64,000 nt of DNA from Symbiodinium natans (taxonomy: Eukaryota > Sar > Dinophyceae > Suessiales > Symbiodiniaceae), in assembly GCA_905221605.1 (NCBI GenBank), contig CAJNDS010000034.1:124001-188000 (forward strand). Direction: 5' to 3'. Below are positions 12,108-23,499 of the stretch, one piece after another. Every line of letters starts with the position of its first letter. Position 1 is the first letter of the stretch. The translations under genes and the position numbers were made by a program. The notes beneath the pieces were generated by a model. That model worked only from the letters and a program-made list of their open reading frames with translations. It searched no databases and was not told the origin of the DNA.

Positions 12108-13058
12108 TCACAACCAAGGCGCTGCGGTCTTGCCGCTGCCATTCCGGGCCTCCTTCTCGTCCTTCAGGGCCGTCTCCTTCTCCGCAAAATGTTCCACAAC
12201 AAGCTGAGGAAATCTGTGGACATTTAACCTTTGTAAGGTTTGGGCTTTGGGTTTTGGATTTACAGTTCTTGTGCAAGCTCCTTTGCAGCATCCCTACGCA
12301 AAAGTCTGCATGGCCGGAGCCACCCAATTTGGAAAACAACGCATAGCGATGTGAATAAGCTGAAACCACCCTCTCGCATGACCGCATGACCACCAATATT
12401 TGAGATATCAAGAAGAAGGTCACCTAAACTCGGATTTTGGCCCAACACAAGAAGGTTGCAAACAACAACTCGCGCAGGCTCAGGACCTACCTTCGTGATT
12501 AGATCTTGCTCGGTTGATGAATGTCGGCATCTGCGAACTCGCTGCCCGGCTGCCTCATCGTCCACCTCCTCCTCATCGTCCTCGTCGTCCTCGACATCGG
12601 CCCAGTCCTCCAGCAATAACACAAAAAAGCGCCAAGGGTTCGTCTACTCAGAACCGATCATGGTCATGTTGCCAAAAGCGCACCGAGTTCAGTGCTGCTT
12701 TGGGAAAAACTCATCAAAAAAGACGCACACAGTCCTTGCGTGCCGGCGGCTCAGAGGCTTCCGAGGCATCCACGCGCTCGAAAGGGTCGAGGCCCAGAAG
12801 ATCCACCGCCTGCGAAGAAGCGCAAGAAGGTCCCCAAAGGGAATCGGGGAAACGGCCCCCCCCCCAAAAAATTAAAAGCACTGGGCTCCCGGGCAGCAGC
12901 CTTGCCTGCGGGCGCAGCTGGCACTGCCGGAGAAGGCCTCTTCGGGGCCTGGAAGAGTCTCCGGACACCGACGGAGCTTGAACAAGACGCGGCCAGGGCA
13001 GCGGCAGGTGCGGAATCAATCTGCCTCGACTCCAGGGTGGCGATGCGAGCGGCCTTGT
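12108..13058 (-). CDS. 3' end of a multi-exon gene with acidic and Ala/Pro-rich segments
   Basis: Four minus-strand exons join in phase: 12901-13058 (starts KAARIATLESRQIDSAPAAA, then Ala/Pro-rich to AAPAGK), 12735-12809 (AVDLLGLDPFERVDASEASE to PPARK), 12491-12607 (DWADVEDDEDDEEEVDDEA to TEQDLITK) and 12108-12203 (LVVEHFAEKETALKDEKEAR to TAAPWL and TGA). Introns are 91, 127 and 287 bases. The third exon has a clean AAG|GTAGGT donor and the last a pyrimidine-rich TTTCCTCAG acceptor. The first intron would be GC-AG; the second would be GA-AG and carries the direct repeat AGGACTG at both borders. The product is low-complexity, acidic in the middle and helical at the end. No named family. Plus-strand frames here (Ser-rich or Lys/Arg-rich) look like shadows, though the plus-strand Lys-rich reading near 12.8 kb is an alternative. 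Confidence 0.7.
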
Positions 13059-13471
13059 CTGAAAGTGGAGCGGGCAAGTCTTTGCTCTTTGCTCAAGATG
13101 CATGGCAACATTCCCTCACGAACGACATGCAACATCTCCCAAGATAAGCTTGACTTGATTCTTTGAATACAGCTATGAGTAGAATTACTAACAATCATCT
13201 TCTTTCGAAGCCATGCGCCATGCGTTGGAGACGCTTGCAACAAACATGCCGCGGGCCTGTTGTTCCAGGGACTCCTGCAACACAGAAGCCCATTGACCAT
13301 CACATCCATCATTCATCACGGCATTTGCACCTCCATTTGTGCCATGCGTTCCCCTTGCTTCTCCACGTGGTTCTTCACCTCAGGACTGCTTTGCACTTGC
13401 AGAAACCCGGGGGGGCTTCTGAAGGATGCAATGTGCCAAAAGTCCTATGAGGTGGCGACCCACCATACGGT

Positions 13472-15508
13472 CTCAAGCAAGGTCGCGATCAACTTTGCCT
13501 GCTCCTCGTAGGGCGCTCGGGCGCACTCCACCATCTTCCTCAGCAACGACTTCCTCGTGCCTTTTTGGGAAAGGAAAGAGGTGGAAAGGAGCTAAGCCGC
13601 GAGCAGCAGCTTGTCATCGCTTGCCTCATAAGACTCTAAGTGAGATGTTCCAAAACGAGCAGAGCAGAGTCCACGCCAAGGCGGCCGCTACCGACTCCAC
13701 CACCATCTTCGGAGTCCGGAAGACAGGCTCGGTAGAAGCTATGGTGAGGGGCTGGTCTGTTGTGCTGAGCAACTGAACGGGTGCTGCCTGCGACACACAC
13801 TACTATGCTCTCTTGCATTCGGAATCTGAGTCGCATGTCTCACATGTCTTAGCTATGCTGTCTTTCGCCAAGCCTTACCAGCTTTAGAACCTCCATGTCT
13901 ACTCTGCAAAGCTGTCCAAAGTTCTGGAAGCGAAACGGCCAGTGGATCTGTTGGGCAGGATCCAAGCACCACCGCCAGTTAAAGAGCACCATAGTTGCTG
14001 ATTGTCATCCACTGCCCCCACTCACCCACTCATGGGGACCCAGGAAGGGCGCACTCGTCGTCCGGCAGGTCGGATCCTTCGGAATCCCCACCGCTGTCAC
14101 TCTCCTGAAGTCAAGGCCATTCAGCATGAATCCGGGCCAGATGGAAGAAGAAAGAAAAGACGTCGCACATGTTTTGCACAACTGGGTGCCTCGGAAGAGC
14201 GTCTGGAGTTTCTTCGCGAGTTCCTTGGATGCCGCTCAGCTGCTTCTCCCCGGTTCTGTCACCAAGGCCGACTAAATTGACTAAATTATGTCGAGCGTCG
14301 GGTTGCTGGTGTTTGTGGCGCTTGCTGCAGGGGCGCCGACTATGCTGATCACCGGGCCCACGATATCTGTCTTTGGAGAGAACTCCTCCTGTCAAGAAAA
14401 GGAAAGCGCCTTGCTGAAGATACCCGTTACGTGTCCGCGCTGCCCACACTGCACTCACATCCAACGTTTGTCAAAATCTGTCAAACTAGCACCCCAGTGG
14501 TGCGTGAGAACGGGGCGCGGCACGAGCAAGGTACGCACACCATCGCACACCTCTATCTCTCCGAAGGCATCATCGTTTTCGTTGTCTGATGCGGAGGACT
14601 TCTTCTCCTCTGAGTCCTCCAACAGTCAACTTCTCTTTCCCTGTGCTCTGAAGCTCAGGTCGTGTAGCACTCTTATCAGCATGCGAGACATGAAAGCTGC
14701 AACTTCGCACCTCCGCTGGAGGAGGTGGCGGTGGAGGCGGCACTATCTCTTCAGAGCCCTGCCAATCTAGGAGCTTTGCAACAGCCGGGAGGTGCCGCAA
14801 ATTGGCGCAAGTGCCACCATGCAGCCTCTGCTGGTAAGGACGATGAGGAGCCTGGCCCCAACTCTTGGCTGTGCTCCTCCTGAGCCAGGTACACCAACGA
14901 AAAAGATCAACAACACTTGGCACATTCAGGTGCGTTCCTAAATTGTCCCGAGAGGCGCGGCTAGGGATTCAAGCATCACGACGTTGACAGCCAAAAAGGC
15001 AAACTACCAACCGAACCGCTGAACGGCTGACGCAGGCTCCTCGACAGTGTCCTCCAATTTTTTTGTTGCCTCACCACATCAGTCCACGGAGTGCGCAGGA
15101 TGTTTCACATGTGCCCAACAGTGCTACAACAGCCAGCTGATCTGCAGATCATCACCACAAGACAGGACAAGCGTGAAGCTCTATGAACCGTAAGCTTTAT
15201 GTTGATGGCATGAACGTGCATAGCAATGAAAAGAAATACACAAATCAGCTAACCAGCCTGGCTTTGAAGCCTTGCAAATGAAAATCATGACAGACACCTG
15301 CGTAGCCCTCCCTGCCTGCTTACGTGCCTGCTTCCGCGCTTTATCGGCGGCTTGGGCCTTAACGGCGGCCTCCTTGGGAATGTTGCACGTTGTTTCGCAA
15401 AAGTCCGCGACTGACCGGGGCTGAGCTGACTGCGACCGTGAACGGTACAAAGCGAAGTGAGGTGCGAGCTGTCTCAGCTTGGCGTCGCTGCTCGTCTGCC
15501 ACCGGGTC
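13472..15508 (-). CDS. Further minus-strand exons, probably the 5' part of the gene ending at 12108
   Basis: Well-bounded exons: 15449-15508 (DPVADEQRRQAETARTSLRF, after a TTTCTTTCTTGAG acceptor), 15298-15372 (an Ala/Lys/Gln helix EAAVKAQAADKARKQARKQA to GRATQ), 14711-14758 (GSEEIV, eight prolines, AE) and 14040-14104 (acidic ESDSGGDSEGSDLPDDE). A likely exon at about 13472-13555 reads RKMVECARAPYEEQAKLIA. The first three are phase 0 at both ends, matching each other; the 76-base intron between the first two is GT-AG. Alternating coiled-coil, poly-Pro and acidic blocks match the composition of the downstream exons, which is why I group them, but the exons linking the two sets were not found. 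The helices resemble those at 31-41 kb. Confidence 0.55.
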
Positions 15509-16262
15509 CTCAAGAAAGAAACGCATCATGAGATTCATTAGCTGCAGCATGCTGCTCCACAACTGCACCCAAGGCCTTCAGGTGCAGCAATCCTGGAGGA
15601 GCATCCACGGTGCCTTGCAAGTGTAGCTGCGTGTAGCTCGCAAGCTGGACAGCTGCGAATGCTGTGAAACGAACTCATGCGCTTCCCACGTCACGAGCAA
15701 ACAGCACACAGCAGTGTTGACAGCAATTCAGCATTGCAACCTCTCTTCAGCTGAGCCCGCCAGCCCTCCGCATTGATGGTCTTAAAGCCCCTCTGCGCGT
15801 CGTCGCTGATGCAAACATTGCTAAAGTCAGCAAGAGCCTGGAGCAGCGGAGCAAGTGCCTTGCAATGCGCCGCGCACTGCCGATTTTTGCCCTCCAACCT
15901 TCGCAACGTCGATATACCTCATGAAGTCATACGGCTCACTGAACCACGTTGAGGAAATCGAATCCAGTTGCGCAGTTCGCATGGCAGAGGCTGGAACGAT
16001 CAACAACTTCCCAGCCTTTTTTGAGCCGAGCTCAGCTTTCAAAGCTCGACATATCTCAGAGAATGGTCGTGTGAAACTTCGTGACCTGAGCAGCATTGGC
16101 CCTTCACGACGCACGTACTGCCGGGGCGTTCATGCAGTTCTGCATCTCCGGGCAAAAAAATCCTCTGTGCCTCTTTTTTTACCTAAGTCATGCAATAACA
16201 TAAGAACAGAAGGATTGCAGAAGCCGTCTCTCAGCTTCCGCTGGGCCGGGAGCTCCAGCAGT

Positions 16263-16787
16263 TCATGGAGCCTCCGCCAGCTTCTCGTCCTTCTTGTACT
16301 CCTTCTTGATTTCGTGGCTCATCTTGTTGACAATCTTCTCCATGTATTCTTGCATGGCGTAAAGCACGGCGTTGCAGAATTCACCCTCGGTCACGGCTTC
16401 CCCTCCGTCACTGCTCTCTTTTTGCATGGCGATGACCTGCTTCTGGAAGGTCTCGATGAACTTTCGCTCGCTGCCCCAGCGAGCTTGGTCTTTAAGAATG
16501 CGATGAAGGTACATTCTCTCCATCTTGGTTAGCTGCTTGTACGGAAAGTCAGCACAGCAGCCAGAGTCGACGTTCACGGTCTTGAAGAGGTCTTTGGCTT
16601 TCTGGAGAACAGCATATTCCTGGCGAGACAAGCACAGCCACTTGAAGCACGTCAGTATCCACTTGACCGGCGGAAACAGCCGAAACCAGAAGCAACACGT
16701 CTTTGCCGTGGACCGGAGCGTGCTTGCAATGCCCCCCTCATCACTGCTCGAAGAACTTTTCGCGTCGTCGGGAACCACTTGGGCCAT
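16263..16787 (-). CDS. Intronless 174-aa protein, function unknown
   Basis: This is one of only two genes here that read through without introns. It starts MAQVVPDDAKSSSSSDEGG, a hydrophilic Ser-rich head. Residues 30-52 form a Cys/Phe/Trp-rich hydrophobic stretch (CCFWFRLFPPVKWILTCFKW) that could be membrane-associated or a buried helix. The rest is a charged helical region with LTKMERMYLHRILKDQARW and a lysine-rich C-terminus (HEIKKEYKKDEKLAEAP). The start is the first Met of the open frame. No trans-splice acceptor or relict spliced leader was identified upstream. It matches no family I can name. Lack of introns in an intron-dense neighbourhood suggests origin from a reverse-transcribed mRNA or simply a compact gene. 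Confidence 0.7.
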   Translation of the reverse strand: MAQVVPDDAKSSSSSDEGGIASTLRSTAKTCCFWFRLFPPVKWILTCFKWLCLSRQEYAVLQKAKDLFKTVNVDSGCCADFPYKQLTKMERMYLHRILKDQARWGSERKFIETFQKQVIAMQKESSDGGEAVTEGEFCNAVLYAMQEYMEKIVNKMSHEIKKEYKKDEKLAEAP

Positions 16788-16799
16788 GGTCCAAAGAAA

Positions 16800-18650
16800 G
16801 CCGGGGAGGGGCGGAGACTGGGGGCTCGAAGGATCTCGAAGTCTAATGGGCTGTGGGAAGCCTCACTCAAAGGTACGAGCAGGTACTAGGTACAAACAGC
16901 CGCAACGCAGCAACAACATGCAACATCTCAAGTTCAGCATATCGAAGCTTCCGCTTCGACCATGAGGGCACCTGCCCGCGAACTCCAGGCTCACCTTCTC
17001 CTCACTCTGCCGAGACGGTGATGCAAGGGTGGCGTTGCGACCTGAATCATGGAACGGCTTACCCGGCCACCCCCAGCCCAGAGATCCACAGCACTGCGGC
17101 CTACCTCAAAGACCAAAGCACAGCAAGACTCAGCTCCTCAGTAAACTTCAGTATACTTCAGTATACTTCAGTAAGCCCCTTAGGAGCCCTTTGAGGGCGG
17201 CGCAGGTCGCCTTGTACCTCTCCGTGTCTGCCATAGTCTGGCCCATCTTCCTGACCCCATAACAGCGCCACAGCAGATGAGTCTGAGTGTTCAGAAAGCA
17301 GAACAGATTGCAAGGTCCCTCAACCACTCATGCGTCACTTATCTTGCACAGTGTCCTGAAGAACTCCGTGCTGTCATGATTGCCAGCATTCCACCTCCAG
17401 GCAACTCAGAGGCGGCGTAGCATCGATCTGTGATCGCTAGTTAGTAACGCATGAGCCTTCTCTCACACAGGCGGCGACTTGCGCAAATGTAGGGACTATG
17501 TAGGGCGCACCGCGCAGTCTTCTCCTCCTCCTGTCTCCGCCTCACCTGCGCCCTCAGCGGCTGAGCTGGTGCACAGGGCATTGCAAGAGCCGTGCGTAAG
17601 CGAAGCTTTGACAGTTTCAGGCAAAACGCTGCTGAAACTTCAGCGATCTACAAACCGCCCTCCACAAACTGCACTCAAACTCCACTCTCCGAGGCGAGGG
17701 CTTGGAAGCCTCGACGTAGGAAACGGACCAGCGCGCGGAATCCGGGAGCCGCTCACTGCAAAGGAGGCTTGGGTTTTGGTCCCTCGTCGCTCGTCGCTCG
17801 TCCCTCGGTCCCTCGTCCCTCGTTCTTGCAGCAATACAGAGCCTTGCATGGCGCACTGGGCTACGCTGTCCCTCGTGTTTTGGTCCCGGCGGCAACAGGC
17901 AGTCTCTTGCTGCTGGTATCCAAATCAGCTATGGACCCTACAGTCGAGCTGAAACATCAACGACTGCTACGACACCTACCTACACACCTTGCTTCCGACA
18001 TTGTCACTGAAACTGGTGACCACGTCCATACTTGTCAGTGCACATGAGATCTTTGGGAGCAGTCTCGACCTGCCAAGCAAGGCATGGCCCGAACGGAAAC
18101 GCAGTGAACCCGGAAAAAAACAAGCCTTCGCGCATTGGTATTCCAACTGCTCCATGATCGCCAAGAACTTTGTGTCACTCCTACATGACAAGCTGGCTGA
18201 ACGCATGTCATGCACTTAGGAAAGGATCTGCACAGCACTGGCCTGTCAAAGTAGTCATCGTTCTCGCTCCAAATGATGGGCTTAAACCTCTGTGCCAAAG
18301 CGCACTGAAGCTGTTGCGGAGAGAACCCTCATAGTTCTCTGAACAAGCGGCTGATAGATGGCACTCATCGCCCCCAGCACTACGTTCGTCTCCATGCCCT
18401 CAACATCTATCTTGATGAGCCTGCAAGTCTCGCGCGATGGCCTGGTGAATAAACTGGCTACCCGCAGAACTGGCCATCGCAGAACATGGCATGACTTTCA
18501 GAGCCTGATGCTGTTCACATGCGGTGGCTTGAGGTCTGTCTGACCAGAAAGCAAGTCGTCCAGAGTGACCATCAGAGTCCTCACAACGAAAAATTGAAAA
18601 TGAAAATGGTTTGACAACGAATGCTCTTTAACAAACAACAAAAACAGAGA
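16800..18650. other. No gene recognised; CTTCAGTATA repeat
   Basis: Positions 17146-17174 hold about three copies of a ten-base CTTCAGTATA repeat, and 17778-17825 a loose TCGTCCC/TCCCTCG repeat. The rest offers only short ORFs of shadow quality on both strands. Confidence 0.4.
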
Positions 18651-18662
18651 AAAGTGCGCCAA

Positions 18663-18663
<1 letters not shown>

Positions 18664-18700
<37 letters not shown>

Positions 18701-18718
18701 GCTCTCTCTCTCTTCAAC
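18664..18718. repeat. (CT)n microsatellite
   Basis: Near-pure CT dinucleotides with a few G or A interruptions, followed by a GA-rich stretch at 18750-18810. The Arg/Glu-rich minus-strand ORF over this block is a repeat artefact. Confidence 0.95.
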
Positions 18719-19379
18719 CCCTCGAGTCTTAAAAGAACGATAAGAAGATATATAGAGAGAGAAAGAAAAGACAGAAAGACTGACAGATTGAGAGACAGAC
18801 TGAGAGACCATCGACACAAACTAGTGGCTGCCAATCCTCTCACACATGCTAGGATGACTAGGATTTGCACGGAAGTGCAACCCCCATTCTTCACTCACAC
18901 CCTGACACACGTACGCGCACACACGCACGCACAAAATTCGGGGAGTTCTCTGCATCGATCAGAGAGTCTCTTCCGGATCAGTCTCGAAGTCGTACCTGGA
19001 TGCGAGGTGCGTGCTGAACACTGAAGACCTGTAAAGAAACCCATTGCCTATGGCCGGACAACATGGCTTTGCAGAACGAAAATTGCTGACAAGGGACAAC
19101 TGCACCGCCTGGTTGATGTGCATGCCTTAGTTGACAGAGATTCAACATGTTGTCCCTCCAAGCGGTTTAACATGTGAAAACTCCACTTGCCTGCCAGAGA
19201 GCTCACACCTTCATAACTGGCCCTGCTGGTCCAACTCTCAAGCATCGGAAGATACTGTCAACCCCTATTGCTCTCCCGTATACGCCTAGATCATCAAACT
19301 CCCTAAGCCCCATTTGCCATCCGGGTGCTCTCTTGTGCACCCGGAGCTCCATCTTGCTCAGCATAGTTTACCTCTGGGC

Positions 19380-19640
19380 GGCACAAGGTTCAGCCAGAGT
19401 GGGGCTGAGCCAGAGTGGGGCACAGAAAGAGTCAGGCCTTGACACCACCGGGACTGCTGAAGAAGCGAAGCTGCGGCGGACGGCCGAAGAACCGTTGCTT
19501 GCGCTCTCCGAGGGCCACGTTGAAGGTCCACACCTTGCAAAGAGTGGGCTGCGGCTGCTGTGCGCGAGCGCAAAACACTCAAGAACACTCAACACTTTCT
19601 CTGGGGCTGCAGCATTGGACAGCCCATTCCTGAGACATGG
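19380..19640 (+). CDS. Weak candidate coding segment
   Basis: The plus-strand frame contains SGAQKESGLDTTGTAEEAK and RRTAEEPLLALSEGHVEG, of acceptable composition. It starts just after a duplicated AGCCAGAGTGGGGC motif (19390-19422). The minus-strand frames are Ser/Cys-rich. No splice pair or family supports it. Confidence 0.3.
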
Positions 19641-20163
19641 AAGGCAGTTTGTGTGAAGTAGCGGACCGTGAAAGACGGCGACGGAGCACGAGATTGAGAA
19701 TGTCGAAACGCGTGTGTGCCATCAAAAACTAGCTGCCAGTGAGCTGCAAGGCAACGTTTGCAGTCACTAGTTGGTAGAGCCAGCCTCAGAACAAAATGAA
19801 CAAGCAATAGCGAAAGCCCCGAGCAGCTGTCTCTCCCTGCCACCACAGGCACGAAAAGGCTCGAAAGCCAAGACCTTGCCCTCACGCCCCACTCTCTCGC
19901 CGAAAGGGATTGTGTAGGATCCTCATGCGGGCGATACAGCGCATGGCGCTGCGTGTGATCTGCGTTTTCTCCCAGCTCCGCTCCTAGGTTGGCGCCCACA
20001 TCCACGACGACATCACCTTCTGGACAGCAACTTCGGGAAAGCAATTGTAGATAATTGTAGCCACTGCATGCCACTGCTGTACAGGGTCAGGGGCGGAGAG
20101 GGGCCGAGGGGGCCTGGAGATGGTGTGGAGAGGGCATGTCGAGTGGCCTGGACGCAGGAGCGC

Positions 20164-20220
20164 CTGCATCTGGTAGTTCTGCATGGGGTTCATGGTGCCC
20201 ATCTGCATGATGCCGTGAGC
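20164..20220 (-). CDS. Met/Gln-rich internal exon
   Basis: A GAG acceptor at 20221-20223 and a CAG|GC donor at 20163 bound a 19-codon phase-0 exon encoding AHGIMQMGTMNPMQNYQMQ. The same Met/Pro/Gln flavour recurs in minus-strand exons at 27.6-27.9 kb and 29.2-29.4 kb. This may mean one long gene, or only shared composition. The exact boundary bases are ambiguous because AG|GC occurs on both sides. Confidence 0.5.
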
Positions 20221-20299
20221 CTCAGATGAGTTACTAGTGAAGGCCCGGGATTCTGCTGGTCCATGCTTCTGCCAAGTGCTCAGATCCCTACGATGTTGG

Positions 20300-22040
20300 T
20301 ATCGTAGAACGGGAGCGCAAAAGCATGCATTGGTGTCTTGGACAACACCTGCAATCTGCATTCCAAAAGGGACGGGTCATCAGCATGTGTTCACCGCATT
20401 TCTTCCAGCACCTCCGTGTTTGTGGAGCTGTGCAACTCCGCAGTCACGGATCCAGGACCCCCTGGCTCCTGTGCAAACAAGACGCAGAGACAAAGCTCGT
20501 GCTGCCACCCCAGCTCCCCAGCTCCTGGTATGCGGATTGCTTCACCGCGTTTCCACTTCCCTTCCATTGCTCCTGACCCATGCAACATCAACCAAAGCAG
20601 AGAAGCGCGCATTGGCATCCTCTATCTCCGGTGGAACAGAGATCGAGGGATCACGGAAGTTGTAGACTAACCTTGGCTCTTGTCGCACATTTCGCCATGG
20701 TGGCGCAGACTCCCGGCGCATGTGCCAGGCAGCGAAACAGGCCAGTGCTGGCCCAGCACAGCGATGCCCTTGGCCTCGTGGCGAGCTTCCCGCGGCTCTG
20801 TTCAGAAGATTCGGAAGGCATCAGAAGGACTGTTGCCCGAGGCCGCCAGCCTCGTCCGTGCTGCGAAGCATCTCACCACACCTGTTTGCCACCAGTTTCA
20901 CATACGAACTTTGGTCTGGCTTGTTTTGATCTGTCGCTTCCCAAAACAGCAGCATGGTTGGAGGCTTGCTCTCAACACTGGCAAATGACCGGGGGCGCCT
21001 ATTGTAGATGCTGTGATTCAGGTCCGACTCCGGCGCCCCACCATTTGCCGACAGCAAGAACTCCTTGCAGCCCTCTGTGGTTGTGGGCATGCTGACCTCG
21101 AGGAGCGTGTATTCTTTCAAGCCAGCCACACCAAGCCCAACACACTGAACCCTTCAGATTCCCTGAGCGGACAACGTTTGAAGGCAAAGCATTGTGTTCC
21201 CCGACCTCGGAGGGCGCCCTGCTGCCAGGTCCAACTCCACAATGCAAGACTCAGACCCACCACAGCCACCACAGCCAAGTCGCTTTCAGATTTTTGCTGC
21301 GTGCTCGATCTTCCTGACAGCGGTTGAGCAACTGAGAAACAACAACAGATCATGGATCCATGATCACGCCTCTGCCTGCTGACAAGACTCAAGTACGCGC
21401 GCAAACCAGCCGGATTTCTCGCCGATCTCCGGCCAGTTTCGCATCTGGTAGCAGCCGTCACACCCGCCACCGATGGGTGCCTGATGCTCTGAGGTGTGGT
21501 ACTGTGACAGTAACGACTGACTTGCAGCTTACACCTGGCTTCTTGAGACCCCTACTATCCCCTACTGAATCCCACGCTAAGCTGCGCAGACCTGCCAGGA
21601 GACGCAGTCGGGATTTGCTAGGCACTGCTGGTCGCAGGCCTGGCCGAGGGATGAAAGCACATGAAACTGCGCAAATCCTCGTAGATCTTTCACGCCAGCC
21701 CGGCCTCTGGTGTCAAGTCTTGCGCCTTCCCGATCAAGGATCGTGCAATCTGTCTGTAGTCGAAGCCGCGATTTGCAACATCCTGAGGCTGGCTTGAACC
21801 GAGCTTGCCAAAGACCTAGACCGCGATGACGGGCAATTTGGGCAACTTCGACAGTAACAAGCCGTCACCCTACTGCCTGCAAACATCTAAACCCCTCAAG
21901 TCCCCACCCGAATCCTGGACCCCATAAACCGAAACCCTCACAAAGACCCCCTTAGGTCATCTCAACACCAAGGCTCGCTGAGCACCAGCCCCAGGGCCTC
22001 ACCCTGGAAGGCTCCGAAGAGAAGCGCGCTCCGAAGCGCA
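20300..22040. other. No gene recognised
   Basis: Several 80-170-codon ORFs overlap on both strands, but none has clear splice-bounded coding quality. Confidence 0.35.
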
Positions 22041-23350
22041 GCCATCGCGCTGTGACTTTTGTTGAGGTGCTCTCTGTGACATGTCCTTATTGTCTTAAGT
22101 GGCTGCCTTGTGTCTCTATTCCGTTAAACTCTATGAGTTGTTTTCTTGTTTTTTGTGGGTCTTACGAGTACTCACCTAGGTCCTAGGTCTGATCGTACGT
22201 TGTCGTATCGTGTCTTATCGTTATGCACTTCCCGCCACTATCTTGTCGCACCGATGCTTGTAAATCATCGTTCTACTTTGTCTCCTGCGTTCCCTTTCTT
22301 ACCGTTCATAGTTGCATCATCTTGAGAGTAATTAACTAGTCTCTTTCTTCTCCTTGTCATCGTCTCGTCTGTCTCTCAGCTGTCTCATTTTGCTTATTGT
22401 AATTCTCATTCTCGTTCTCTGCAGGTGCTGTCTTTTCGCTATGCTTCTCTCTTGCAACACGTTTTCTTCTCATTGCTTCGCTTTCTTCTCGTGCCTCTCT
22501 GCCGTTCTTCTCGTTCTGACCATTCTAGCAATCCTGCTCTTCTCGGTCCTCGCTTTCGTCTATTCTCCTTTCTTTCTGCTTGTCCTCCTGGCAGGCTTTG
22601 GGAATGGGCCGGGCCCATCCCCCCAGGGCGTCCCCAGGAATTTGTCGAGGTCCACAGCCCAAAGTGGAATCTCTCTTGAAGCCTCTATGGTCCCCGGCCC
22701 GCGAGGGCTGGGAGACCGGTCGATCCTTGTGTCGGAAGGCCAGGTGTGTGCTAGCTCCTGCATTGTTCACCGAATCCTAGAGCTACTGGCCTCTCAGAAA
22801 AAGTCGTGTTGCTCGGTTCGTTCGTCGTATTCTGACTCTTATTGTTATTGTTTTCTTCTTCCTGTGCACACTCAAAACGGCTGTGTCCGTCTCTCTTGCG
22901 GATTCGAAAATCCAAGCCCAGGCCTTTCACCCCCACAAGGTCGCACTTTTTCTTAAACGACTACTGTCATGAATTGAATACCGCAACCATCCCCATCTGA
23001 AATTGAAAGCCCCTAAACTCATTTTGACCTCCTTCTTCTTTCTCTTTGTATAATTAATATTCCGACTTTTCTTCTCATTATTATTTTTTATCCTGCGCTC
23101 GTTTGGGCCCCCGATTGGGAATGGCCTCTCTCCCGCTGCTGGTATTGAGAGTTGCTCTGTTTCCTATTACTCTCTCATCTATACTCCTCCTGACCGTCCT
23201 CATCTTACCTTTTCTCTTGATTGCGTTGTTCGTCTGCTCTTATCGCCAGTCTGCCTTAGTCTCATCGTTCTTGTCTTTCTTCTGATCGTGCCTTATGTTG
23301 GTTGTCATAGTTTCTTTGTTGTGTTGTTTCTTTCTGTGTGTTCATGCCTG
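22040..23350. repeat. Long pyrimidine-rich (T/C) tract
   Basis: The plus strand is strongly T- and C-rich for about 1.3 kb, broken by a GC-rich island at 22600-22760 (GGGCCGGGCCC and neighbours). Words such as TCTCGTCTGTCTCT, TTCTCGTTCT and GTTTCTTT recur irregularly. Shorter tracts of the same style lie at 1480-1700, 35600-35770 and 55300-55580, suggesting a dispersed repeat family or a shared mutational bias. The hydrophobic Leu/Ser/Phe ORFs over it are composition artefacts, not membrane proteins. Confidence 0.6.
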
Positions 23351-23499
23351 CTCTTTTTCGAATAGGTGTATCTGTGGGCCGCTGCATCCCTGCATGTTCG
23401 GCTGCATTGGCAATGATGCAGCGGGGGGAAGAAAAGACCGCTCCTACAGTCCTTTGTACAATCACATGGCCAACTTGAACACAATCTCTAGCTGACGCA

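Noticed and set aside
12514..12981. Plus-strand Ser-rich and Lys/Arg-rich ORFs
   Set aside because: They are antisense to four phase-consistent minus-strand exons with good splice sites; kept only as an alternative.
18581..18894. Arg/Glu/Ser-rich minus-strand ORFs
   Set aside because: They are translations of the CT and GA microsatellites.
22354..22956. 200-codon ORF resembling a multi-pass membrane protein
   Set aside because: Hydrophobicity comes from a T/C-rich tract (Leu, Phe, Ser, Val codons); no domain or start context supports it.
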